Source: Carposina sasakii (Eukaryota; Arthropoda; Insecta; Lepidoptera; Carposinidae). Taken from it: a stretch of 64,000 nt of DNA. This document shows positions 51,301 through 59,204 of the stretch, in pieces; within the stretch, counting starts at the first letter, position 1, and the number at the start of each line of letters is the position of its first letter. A program made the translations under genes and the position numbers. The notes below the pieces were generated by a model. That model did no database searches. It was not told where the DNA came from and saw nothing but the letters and a program-made list of their open reading frames with translations. The stretch is taken from contig CP053157.1 of NCBI GenBank assembly GCA_014607495.2, positions 5,022,001 through 5,086,000 of the forward strand, in the 5' to 3' direction.

Positions 51301-52433
51301 AAAATTAATTCTGGAAAAGTTTTATTTTTCAGGATAAAATGTGGCAGATTTCCTTCCAAGGATATACAAGTGAGGAAGAGCTTACCAATTCTCAAATCTA
51401 ATTCCTGTCTTACATCCACAGCATCACTGATATGTTTGTTAGGGGCTTCCAAGTTCTGCAATGCTCGGGTGACTGAAATACCAGTTATCTCCGAGAACTT
51501 TGCCCTATATATCTTAATGTTCCTTTTTACAGCTGTACACACCTCAATGATCTCAAACCCTATATTTTCACCCTCTCTGTCACAATCTGTCCATATTATT
51601 AAGCCTTGACATCCTTTTATTTCTCTTTCTAAAGTTTTCTGTAAATATAGTAAGATCAAATAGTGGGTAAAACAAACAGAAAAGCCTTGACAATATGAGT
51701 TGATTTATCTTCTATTTTGTAATAAATCTTATAATATTGTTTTACTAGCAACCCGCCCCGGCTTCACATGGGTACAATGCTGATACATATAAACCTTCCT
51801 TTAGAATCACTCTATCAATTTAAAAAAAACTGTATCAAAATCTGTTTAGTTAAAAAAATCATACCTAGGGACAGACAGACAGCGGGAAGCTACTTTGTTT
51901 TATACTATGTTATGATTTGTTATAAACCTTACCTTTATTTTCTGATAATTTTCTGGGCAATATTTAAATACTGGGGCCTCAAATAATCTTAAAGGATTAC
52001 ATGATTGCCAGTTTTTGTATGCGCCTACAAATTCAAATGTCAATAGATGGCCAGATACAGATGTCATAACCATTTGACTCCTTTGGCCAAGTACATCACC
52101 TTCAAACTCATAGATTTTGTTGTAAACGGACAGTCCTTCCCGCTAAAAGATCAATACAGGCATTACATTACTGCATAATAAATAATTAGGTTTGTACACT
52201 AGTATAAGTGTGATTAGGTGTATAAATAAATCAGTAGGGAAAATTTAAAATTAATATAATTCTTTATTATTTACCTTCCTTGAAGTGCCTCTGGATAAAT
52301 GAAGAGCAATATTTTTCGCAGCATCGTTCTTTTCAGCAACATTTAAATACTTCATTGTTGTTGTTTTATGCCTAATTATTAGGGAGTATTTTATGCGCTG
52401 AATGTTGTATATAAATCTAATGTGAAATTTCAT
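39315..52433 (-). CDS. TOP3A: DNA topoisomerase III alpha, 1047 aa, 15 coding exons
   Basis: This type IA topoisomerase resolves double Holliday junctions with BLM-RMI and decatenates mitochondrial DNA. Exons in transcript order: 52433-52275, 52142-51933, 51638-51386, 51144-50974, 49841-49666, 49274-48992, 47959-47748, 47367-47256, 46453-46224, 45588-45450, 43341-43178, 41665-41113, 40804-40585, 40271-40156, 39460-39315. All phases agree (3144 nt). Domains: Toprim (VAEKNDAAKNIA; D141 and D143 in IIWTDCDREGEN), DVRQELDLRIG, active-site Tyr355 in GFISYPRTETN (human Tyr362), KSDKAHPPIHPTKY, HGIGTDATHADHIETI, a four-cysteine finger (KCPKCGSDMV), CIGGCD, a disordered linker with three NNPRPQ repeats, two GRF zinc fingers (KKFYKCQAG...CDFFLW; KGRLFYGCAK...CDFFQW), an RGRGRG stretch and a final CCHC knuckle (CGLCKQEGHTRNRC). 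The donor of exon 6 (GTG|GTGTGT) is weak. Very secure. Confidence 0.97.
39655..39764. repeat. Small element with 18-bp perfect inverted ends (TOP3A last intron)
   Basis: ATGGCGTGAGCGAATCTC at 39655-39672 and its exact inverse at 39747-39764 enclose a C-rich interior (CTTACCCTCACTCTTACCC). The shape is that of a short MITE. No second copy with both ends was seen. Confidence 0.62.
42440..43085 (+). repeat. LINE 3' tail split by a MITE (TOP3A intron)
   Basis: The tail starts near 42440, is broken after AAATCCGTTGCGTATA (about 42605) and resumes at ATAGTTTGAAAGACCTAAGC (about 43002). In the intact relative at 35476-35690 these parts are contiguous. Confidence 0.7.
42610..42995 (-). mobile_element. 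Tc1/mariner-type MITE (GGTCGTCAACG family), complete 386-bp copy
   Basis: Ends TA|CAGGATGTTTTTTCG and AAGTCACTCTG|TA. It is the most complete uninterrupted copy and the reference for the split copy at 24433-33981 and the partial ones at 12321 and 44797. Confidence 0.82.
43556..43760 (+). repeat. LINE 3'-tail fragment with (CTGT)n
   Basis: It starts CCCAACTAATATTATAAATGC, has CTGTCTGTCTGTCTGTCTG at about 43588-43608, then AACCGATTTTGATGAAATTT and ATAGGCTACTTTTTATTTC. Confidence 0.65.
43915..44320 (+). repeat. Two adjacent LINE 3' tails
   Basis: The first (43915-44130) ends CACGTGGACGAAGTCGCGGG. The second (44135-44320) starts AATATTATAAAGCTGAAGAG and ends ACGCGGACGAAGTCGTGGGC. Both are close to the 14760-14996 family. 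Confidence 0.65.
44590..44790. repeat. Interspersed repeat fragment (TOP3A intron)
   Basis: GGCACGCTCGCAGCAACGG, TTGTAAGAGTCGACTAAGG and GTAGCTGTAGGGTCCCCTTG. Related words occur at 45700-45820 (CTGTAAGAGTCAACTAAGC) and weakly near 40930-41000. Confidence 0.5.
44797..44985 (+). mobile_element. Partial Tc1/mariner-type MITE (GGTCGTCAACG family)
   Basis: Opens TACAAGATGATTTTTGGTCG and matches 24433-24620 almost base for base. The second half is missing. Confidence 0.75.
44996..45292 (+). repeat. LINE 3'-tail fragment
   Basis: TAACGGATCGCTGTCTGT to GTCGCGGGCGTCCACTAGTA, same family as 13318-13592 and 50036-50353. Confidence 0.75.
45846..46095 (-). repeat. LINE 3'-tail fragment, minus
   Basis: TCCGCGTGGATTGCAGAAAA on the left and CTTTCGCGTTTATAATATTA on the right, as in the 14760-14996 family read in reverse. 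Confidence 0.65.
46456..46572 (+). pseudogene. C-terminal scrap of a LINE polyprotein beside a TOP3A acceptor
   Basis: The plus strand reads SWNKLPEEVVLAPSVNNFKN followed by KLDKHI and a stop, a typical end of Jockey/CR1-type LINE ORF2. It begins 3 bases from the TOP3A exon starting at 46453, so the exon's 3' splice-site polypyrimidine tract (on the minus strand) lies within this LINE scrap. Confidence 0.65.
46833..47055 (+). mobile_element. tRNA-derived SINE copy
   Basis: Same family as 7929-8175: ATTGGCGCAGTTGGTTATGG, GGATTCGAAACCCGGTTGG, TTTCCGAGTCATGGATGTTTC. Diverged. Confidence 0.75.
48484..48712 (-). repeat. LINE 3'-tail fragment, minus
   Basis: ACTAGTGGACGCCCGCGACT on the left through CTGTCACAATATATTCCTG to ACAAACGCACAGACAAACAG. 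Confidence 0.75.
48722..48968 (+). mobile_element. tRNA-derived SINE copy
   Basis: GACGGCCGATTGGTGTAGTA, CCTGGGTTCGAATCCCGGTA, full body, and an ATTATTATTATTAT tail that runs into the TOP3A exon-6 donor region. Confidence 0.82.
50036..50353 (+). repeat. LINE 3'-tail fragment
   Basis: TAATGGATCGCTGTATGTAC to GAGTCGCGGGCGTCCACTAG, same family as 44996-45292. Confidence 0.75.
51745..51920 (+). repeat. LINE 3'-tail fragment
   Basis: GCAACCCGCCCCGGCTTCAC, AAACCTTCCTTTAGAATCAC, GACAGACAGCGGGAAGCTAC. Confidence 0.65.
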
Positions 52434-52492
52434 GTTTACGACGCAGGCTTTAATTTGGTCATCGTTTTAAATATTAAAACTCGATATGTAAC

Positions 52493-52900
52493 TTTTTTTT
52501 TTGTTTGTTTAGTTTATCCCGAAGGAAAGGCAAGGGGAACTAAGCCCATACAGCCATTTTCTTTAGTAAATGATTTCTGAATTTATGATGGATGATAATG
52601 ATGATGATGAATGGAAACGTCGGGAAAATGCTCAAGAACAAGTGTAAAGTTAGTCAAAATGAATAATTATTGCAGAAACAACTTACATGCGCCCATGAAG
52701 AGATCGTAATCCGGCTAAAGTTTTACTCGGCTTACCTGCGTATAAAACCATGCACACGCACTAGATTCACATCACAAGTAATCAAAATATAACTTATCTA
52801 CCAGAAAACATCACTTTACAGACACATGCAAGCCATTTACAAATAATTTTAGATTTTCACAAGAAAATTACACCTGCACCCTTCCAGCTTTTCCCGCCGA
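52493..52900 (-). mobile_element. Poly(A)-tailed retroposon, copy D, duplication ACTCGATATGTAAC
   Basis: ACTCGATATGTAAC (14 bp) flanks it at 52479-52492 and 52901-52914. The unit is full length with about 10 A. It lies 60 bp from the TOP3A ATG, on the gene's upstream side and on the same strand as the gene. Confidence 0.9.
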
Positions 52901-52927
52901 ACTCGATATGTAACAAAAAATACTTTA

Positions 52928-53727
52928 TTTTTTTTTATTTAGTTTATCCCGAAGGGTTATTCGGCGGGAAAAACTGGAAGGGTGCAGGTGTAATTGTCTT
53001 GTGAAAATGAAAAATTATTTGTAAATGGCTTGCATGTGTCCGTAAAGTGATGTTTTCTGGTAGATAAGTTATATTTTGATTACTTGTGATGTGAATCTAG
53101 TGCGTGTGCATGGTTTTATATGCAGGTAAGCCGAGTAAAACTTTAGCCGGATTACGATTTCTTCATGGGCGCATGTAAGTTGTTTCTGTAATAATTTTCC
53201 ATTTTGACTAACTTTACACTTGTTCTTGAGGATTTTCCCGACGTTTCCACTCATCATCATTGTCATCCATCATAAATTCAGAATACATTTTACTAAACAA
53301 TGATTAGGCTGTATGGGCTTAGTTCCCCTTGCCTTTCCTTCGGGATAAACTAAAAAAAAAAATTATCCCGAAGGAAAGGCAAGGGGAACTAAGCCCATAC
53401 AGCCTATGATGGATGATATTGATGATGATAACTGGAAACGTCGGGAAAATCCTCAAGAATGGGTGTAAAATTAGTAAAGATCAAAAATAATTGTAGAAAC
53501 AACTCACATTGGGCCGATGAAGAGATCGTAATCCGGCTAAAGATTTACTTAGCTTACCTGAATATAAAACCATGCACACGCACTAGATTCACATAACAAG
53601 TAAACAAAATATAACTTATCTACCAGAAAACATCACTTTACGGACACATGCAAGCCATTTACAAATAAATTTTGATTTTCACAAGAAAATTATACCCGCT
53701 CCCTTCCAGCTTTTCCCGCCGAATCTC
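52928..53727 (-). mobile_element. Poly(A)-tailed retroposon, copy E, split by copy F
   Basis: AAAAAATACTTTA (13 bp) flanks it at 52915-52927 and 53728-53740. Its halves (52928-52955 and 53375-53727) join into one unit when copy F and one duplication are removed. Confidence 0.88.
52956..53362 (+). mobile_element. Poly(A)-tailed retroposon, copy F, inserted in copy E
   Basis: TTATCCCGAAGG (12 bp, itself retroposon sequence) flanks it at 52944-52955 and 53363-53374. Opposite strand to its host copy. It ends in 11 A. Confidence 0.88.
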
Positions 53728-53922
53728 AAAAAATACTTTAGCCACCAGGTCACAGACTATCTGTCTTTTAGTTCTTTTAAACCTTGTGCAATTACCATAA
53801 GACTTGATTTTGCTTGTAAAAAATTATCACCCTATGCAGCTTCGACTAATCTGTCAAAATCAAATGTCACTTAGATAGCTTACAGTTATTTGAAGCTCCC
53901 ACTATTTCCACTGCAAAATGTC

Positions 53923-54334
53923 GGATTCGGCGGGAAAAGCTGGAAGGGTGCAGGTGTAATTTTCTTGTGAAAATCAAAATTTATTTGTAAATGGCTTGCA
54001 TGTGTCCGTAAAGTGATGTTTTCTGGTAGATAAGTTATATTTTGATTACTTGTGATGTGAATCTAGTGCGTGTGCATGGTTTTATACGCAGGTAAGCCGA
54101 GTAAAACTTTAGCTGGATTACGATCTCTTCATGGGCGCATGTAAGTTGTTTCTGCAATAATTTTTCATTTTGACTAACTTTACACTTGTTCTTGAGGATT
54201 TTCCCGACATTTCCATTCATCATCATTGTCATTCATCATAAATTCAGAATACATTTTACTAAACAATGATTAGGCTGTATGGGCTTAGTTCCCCTTGCCT
54301 TTGCTTCGGGATAAACTAAAAAAAAAAAAAAACA
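53923..54334 (+). mobile_element. Poly(A)-tailed retroposon, copy G, duplication GCAAAATGTC
   Basis: GCAAAATGTC flanks it at 53913-53922 and 54335-54344. Full length from GGCGGGAAAAGCTGGAAGGG to a run of about 16 A. Confidence 0.88.
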
Positions 54335-54344
54335 GCAAAATGTC

Positions 54345-55389
54345 ATTATGAGTTGCCAACAAATTTTCAGATATTACCTATTTACCAGAGACATTTTTTG
54401 GCAGTCGTATATTTTTTCTTATTAATTATAAATATTAACGTAGATCATTAAAATTTTATAGATACAATGAAATAATAGTTCATAATAATAAATACTGCCA
54501 ACATTCTGGGCACTCTCCCGGTATACGGTAACTTTGTAAATTATTAAATTTCGTGTAATAACTTAGTTTTTAGGTCTCTATAAATTACTTTCTAAGGTTC
54601 TAATAAAACCCTTCAGTAAATACTGCTATTTTATAATATATTAATAATTTATATTATGTATTGAAAATCTTTGGCAATGTGAGTTTCGAAAGAAACCATA
54701 TTGCGCCGACCCAATAAATAATGGGTTAAGAGCAGGAAGATGATGAATTTATGTAAAGTAATATGACTGATTTATCGACGCTGAGGCAAAACAACTGTAA
54801 CTGTAGAGACGTAATATTTGAAGCGTGGCTTCCTTTTATGAAGTAGAAGTACAGAGAGGAGGGGTTTCCCGGGATTCCCACATGAACGGGGAATCCCGGA
54901 GTTAACGGATTTAAGAGGATCCGTGTGCAGACAGTATTCTTAAAAAAAAAACATTCAGATATTTTTAGGCATTGAATTAAAACAATTTAAAAACCTTTAT
55001 TATAATTTTAATCAAAGTAAAACTTAACAGAAAATAATAATGTAGTAACTTCTACAGATAGTATAAAAATAAAAACAGTACGACCCGCCTCAGATAAAAG
55101 GCTTAAGAAAATTTACAGTTCAAAATAAGTGAGGAGGGGAAATCAATATTGCATCATAATGACGTATATGAAACTATGCTCCACTACTTTTTAAGTAAAG
55201 TTTTCACAACATATTATACTGTGACGGGTGCAGCTCGCACTTTGCCACTTTTTAATTTTAGGGAAATATATTTTTAGTTGGACACATTACCGATATTACA
55301 GTGGAATTACGCGATGCAACGCGTGCGCCCCACCCCGCAACTACCATTAGCCCTCGTATATTAATTATCTCTATGTGGTAGTTCATTAA
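54345..55389. other. Non-coding stretch, no gene seen
   Basis: AT-rich with one compact inverted repeat, CCGGGATTCCC / GGGAATCCCGG, at about 54869-54899. No exon or transposon protein was recognised. Confidence 0.4.
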
Positions 55390-55761
55390 GTGGCACTTAC
55401 GTGGTTATACATGGGAGAGTTTAGTAGTTATTGTCATTAAGTGGCACTTACGTGGTTATACATGGGAGAGTTTTAGTTGTTATGGTTATTAAGTGGCACT
55501 TACGTATTTTTACGTCGAAAAATTTAAGCAGTTTATATTTGCAACTGCCACTTAAGGTGCTTTACTTTGGAAATTATTGTTTTATGTTTACACGTTAATG
55601 CCCGTTAAGGTATTTTACAAAGGTTAATTGGTTTATTAGAACCACCAAGCCTTTATTTAGAAGGATCCACTGAGAATAAAATTTTGAACAATATGCTAAC
55701 TACTACAATATTAATTAGTAAATTGTTACTGTTATCTATCGACAATACCATTCATTCATTA

Positions 55762-56945
55762 TTCATCCACCAGTCGGCGGGTGGCCTTCTCACGCTGCGT
55801 TTGGCGATACTCTAAAAACTTTCCGGCTCCATCGGCCGTCAGTTCTTCGAGCTATGTGCCCTGTCCATTGCCACTTTAGCTTGCTGGACCATTGAGTCAT
55901 ATCGGTGATCTTTGTACGTCTGCGGATCTCCTAATTTCTGATTCGATCACGCAGAGAGATCCCGAGCATAGCTCTTTCCATTGCCCGCTGTGCTATCCTG
56001 AGCTTCTTTATAAGGAAGTCTCGGCATCGTATGTCATCACCGGCAGCACGCACTGGTTGAATACCTTCGTCTTTAAGGACTGGGGTATCTTGGACCAAAC
56101 ACACTTCTTAGTTTCCCGCACGCTTCCACTGCGAATTGGATTCTCCGATTTACCTCCTTCTCAAAGTTGGACCTACGGACTGATCGTCTGTCCTAGGTAA
56201 ACATACTCAACAACTTCAAGCATCGAGATCCCAACCAGTACAGGAGTGGACGGTACATGGACGTTCGACATGATCTTCGTCTTATCCATGTTCAGGCCCA
56301 TCCATCGGAAGACTCGATTGAGGCCGTCGAGCATTATGCTGAAATCCTCCGTAGATTCTGCCATGACCACGATGTCGTCTGCGAACCAAATGTGAGTGAT
56401 ATATTCGCCATTGATATTGATGCCGAGTCTTTTCCATTCGAGGAGCTTAAAGGCGTCTTTCACTGCATTGGTGAAGAGCTTCCGGAGAAATAACATATCC
56501 TTGTCTTACCACCCTCTGTAATGAAATCGGCTCAGAGCTCCGCTCCTGTACTCGTACCGATATGGTGGCGTTGCTGTACAAACACTTCAGCACTTCAATA
56601 TATCGATGGTCAATATGGCACCGCTGGAGACCACACTACTGCCCATGTCTCGATAGAATCAAAGGCCTTCTCAACAAACGGCCGATTATATTCTTCCTTT
56701 TTTTGTATAATCTGCCGTAGCGTGTGGATATGGTCTATGGTACTAAACCCATTTCGGGAAACCGGCTTTTTCGGGAGGCTAGAAGTCATCAATCCTGCGA
56801 GCGAAACTATTCGTGATTTCCCTTGAAAACAACTTGTAGACATGGCTCAGAAGAGAGAGAAGCGCGTCTATAGTTCTTCATCAAGGTTTATCGCCTTTTT
56901 TAAAGAACAGCACCATCACACTTCTGCTCCATGCTTCCGGCATTA
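55762..56945 (-). pseudogene. RTE-type LINE fragment, left copy
   Basis: From the 3' end (CCATTCATTCATTATTCAT tail) upward the minus strand shows the RT blocks GININGEYITHIWFADDIVVMAE, VFRWMGLNMDKTKIM, FSTIDHIHTLRQIIQKKEEYN and EKAFDSIETWAV, and near 56880-56940 VMVLFFKKGDK. Frames are broken. 5' truncated. Confidence 0.82.
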
Positions 56946-56967
56946 CTCTCTCTCATCTCAGTTCTGA

Positions 56968-57690
56968 TCTCAGCACAATGCTCGACGGCCTCAATCGAGT
57001 CTTCCAACGGATGGGCCTGAACATGGACAAGACGAAGATCATGTCGAACGTCCATGTGCCGTCCACTCCTGTACTGGTTGGGAGCTCGATGCTTGAAGTT
57101 GTTGAGTATGTTTACCTAGGACAGACGGTCAGTCCGTAGGTCCGACTTTGAGAAGGAGGTAAATCGGCGAATACAATTCGCAGCGGCAGCGTGCGGGAAA
57201 CTAAGAAGCGTGTTTGTATTCAAGATACCCCAGTCCTTAAAGACGAAGGTATTCAACCAGTGCATGCTGCCGGTGATGACATACGATGCCGAGACTTCCT
57301 CATAAAGAAGCTCAGGATAGCACAGTGAGCAATGGAAAGAGCTATGCTCGGGATCTCTCTGCGTGATCGAATCAGAAATGAGGAGATCCGCAGACGTACA
57401 AAGATCACCGATATGATTCAATGGTCCAGCAAGCTAAAGTGGCAATGGACAGGGCACATAGCTCGAAGAACTGACGGCCGACGGAGCCGGAAAGTTTTAG
57501 AGTATCGCCAAACGCAGCGTGAGAAGGCCACCCGCCGACTGGTGGATGGACAACTTGGCCAAGGTCGTGGGCGTCGGTTGGATGTAGACTGCTTCCAACC
57601 GGTTGGAATGGAGGTTGTTGGGGGAGGCCTATGTCCAGCAGTAGACTTCTTCCAGGGCTGAGAATGAGTAATGAATGAATGGTATTGTCG
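56968..57690 (+). pseudogene. RTE-type LINE fragment, right copy
   Basis: The plus strand has NEEIRRRTKITDMIQWSSKL, KWQWTGHIARRTDGR and the C-terminal VVGGGLCPAVDFFQG followed by a GAATGAGTAATGAATGAATGG tail, the RTE 3' signature. Only the last third of the element is present. Confidence 0.82.
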
Positions 57691-58269
57691 ATAGATAACA
57701 ATAACAATTTACTAATTAATTTTGTAGTAGTTAGCATATTTTTCAAAATTTTATTCTCAGTGGATCCTTCTAAATAAAGGCTTGGTGGTACTAATAAACC
57801 AATTAACCAATGTAAAATACCTTAACGGGCGTTAACGTGTAAACATAATACAATAATTTCCAAAGTAAAGCACCTTAAGTGGCAGTTGCAAATATAAACT
57901 GCTTAAATTTTTCGACGTAAAAATACGTAAGTGCCACTTAATAACCATAACCACTAAAACTCTCCCATGTATAACCACGTAAGTGCCACTTAATGACAAT
58001 AACTACTAAACTCTCCCATGTATAACTACGTAAGTGCCACAGGGCGAAGAGTTCATGATCGGACGTTGTTAACAATTTAATGTAAAATGTTTAATATTAT
58101 CTTACTCTCTGGTCACAATTCGGATCAAAAACTGATAATGTTAATTATATAATATATTGAAGAACAATGATTGCCAGGCTCTGTATCCTCATTATTGGAT
58201 TAGTAGGATTATTGATTTATCTAGTATTGGACGATCTATTTGCCACTCAAATAATGTATTTTTGACTAT

Positions 58270-58500
58270 TTGTGGTATACCTACCCAAAGCGGCATCACG
58301 CAAAAATATCGCAAATTGGGTTAAGAAGGATGGCATTAAGGCTAGTCCTGAAAACATTAGATCTGCAGTCGCATCAAAGAATTGGGTGAAAAACTGCCCA
58401 TTGGGTGATATATTAGGCCAAGGAAAATAACAGTCCAGAAATACATTTTTAAATTTTTACTGTCGTGAGATTCGCTCATCAACATCAATCAACGTTATGG
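58270..58500 (+). pseudogene. Remnant of a tyrosine recombinase (DIRS-like) element
   Basis: One frame reads AASRKNIANWVKKDGIKASP, then NIRSAVASKNWV, then DILGQGK-stop-QSRNTFLNFYCREI. The pattern (I..WVK ... R.A.AS ... IL..G.WS..NTF..FY.R) resembles the recombinase end of DIRS-type retroelements, with the WS turned into a stop. Decayed; family call moderate. Confidence 0.5.
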
Positions 58501-58551
58501 AAGGAGTATGTGCACTGCGTAATCCAAAGCGTGTGAGGTGGGTTTCGAATC

Positions 58552-58830
58552 AAATCTTCGGTAACAACCGTGGCATCCTCAGGATTAAAGAAATTAGTAA
58601 ATTAGTAAACCACTAATTATTATGAACCTCTAAAACCCAACACATGTTGTTATTTATCTAGTTTTTGATTTCGGAATAGTGCAATGTATCGTCTTGCATG
58701 CTAGGTGCTCGGGTCTGGTTTCTCATGGCGATTGTAGTTAGTGCAAGTGCCTGTTGTCGCAATTATGAGTTATCAGATCCGAGGGTCAGTGGAGGGTGTA
58801 GGGCCCGGTGGTGGGCGCACCCATAGTGAA
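58552..58830. repeat. Second copy of the 7187-7464 repeat, with one block inverted
   Basis: 58655-58820 matches 7295-7450 in the same orientation. 58560-58645 matches 7195-7275 in reverse (AACAACCGTGGCATCCTCAG against CTGAGGATGCCACGGTTGTT). Confidence 0.78.
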
Positions 58831-59144
58831 TGTTTGAACTTCCGAATTGTAACGCCTATAGTAGTCTTGTAAAAACAAAGCAGCAGTGTTTTCATTTCGG
58901 ATAGTGTATGAACAATGCTTGTGAATGCGTTTTGTATGTTGATGTTTATGTATTGTGCTTGTATGTAGATTATATGTGTGTGTAGTGTTTGATATTGTGC
59001 TATATAATAATTATGTAAATATAATAAATTAAATATTGTGATTTAGTGTGCAGTCTGTAAATAAATATGATAATAAATATTAACAATACAGAAAGTCACC
59101 TACAAACGTCTTTACAAAATCTGTCTAATTTGTTTACACCTTAG
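58831..59144. other. Non-coding stretch before the LINE
   Basis: T- and GT-rich DNA (TATTGTGCTTGTATGTAG, GTGTGTGTAGTGTTTG) without recognisable coding. It may be the unrelated flank or the decayed 5' part of the LINE that follows. Confidence 0.35.
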
Positions 59145-59204
59145 ATTAATGATGTGTCGGTTTACATCTATCACAGAACAAAATTTGATAGTTTTAATAC
59201 TTGC

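Larger units (their letters stand above)
55390..58040. repeat. 2.65-kb imperfect palindrome with RTE fragments in its arms
   Basis: Left arm 55390-56346 and right arm 56968-58040 are inverse copies at roughly nine bases in ten (by eye). The right arm has an extra ~125 bp at the RTE 3' end. Each arm starts with about two and a half tandem ~53-bp units (AAGTGGCACTTACGTGGTTA ...), then unique DNA, then an RTE 3' half. The spacer 56347-56967 belongs to the left RTE copy. Confidence 0.85.

Noticed and set aside
55892..56200. 102-codon plus-strand frame, and its near twin at 57116-57421 on the minus strand
   Set aside because: Both are antisense to RTE coding sequence in the two palindrome arms; the similarity is due to the palindrome.
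55390..58040. Palindrome as a sequencing fold-back artefact
   Set aside because: The arms differ at many positions and by a ~125-bp deletion; an artefact would give near-identical arms.
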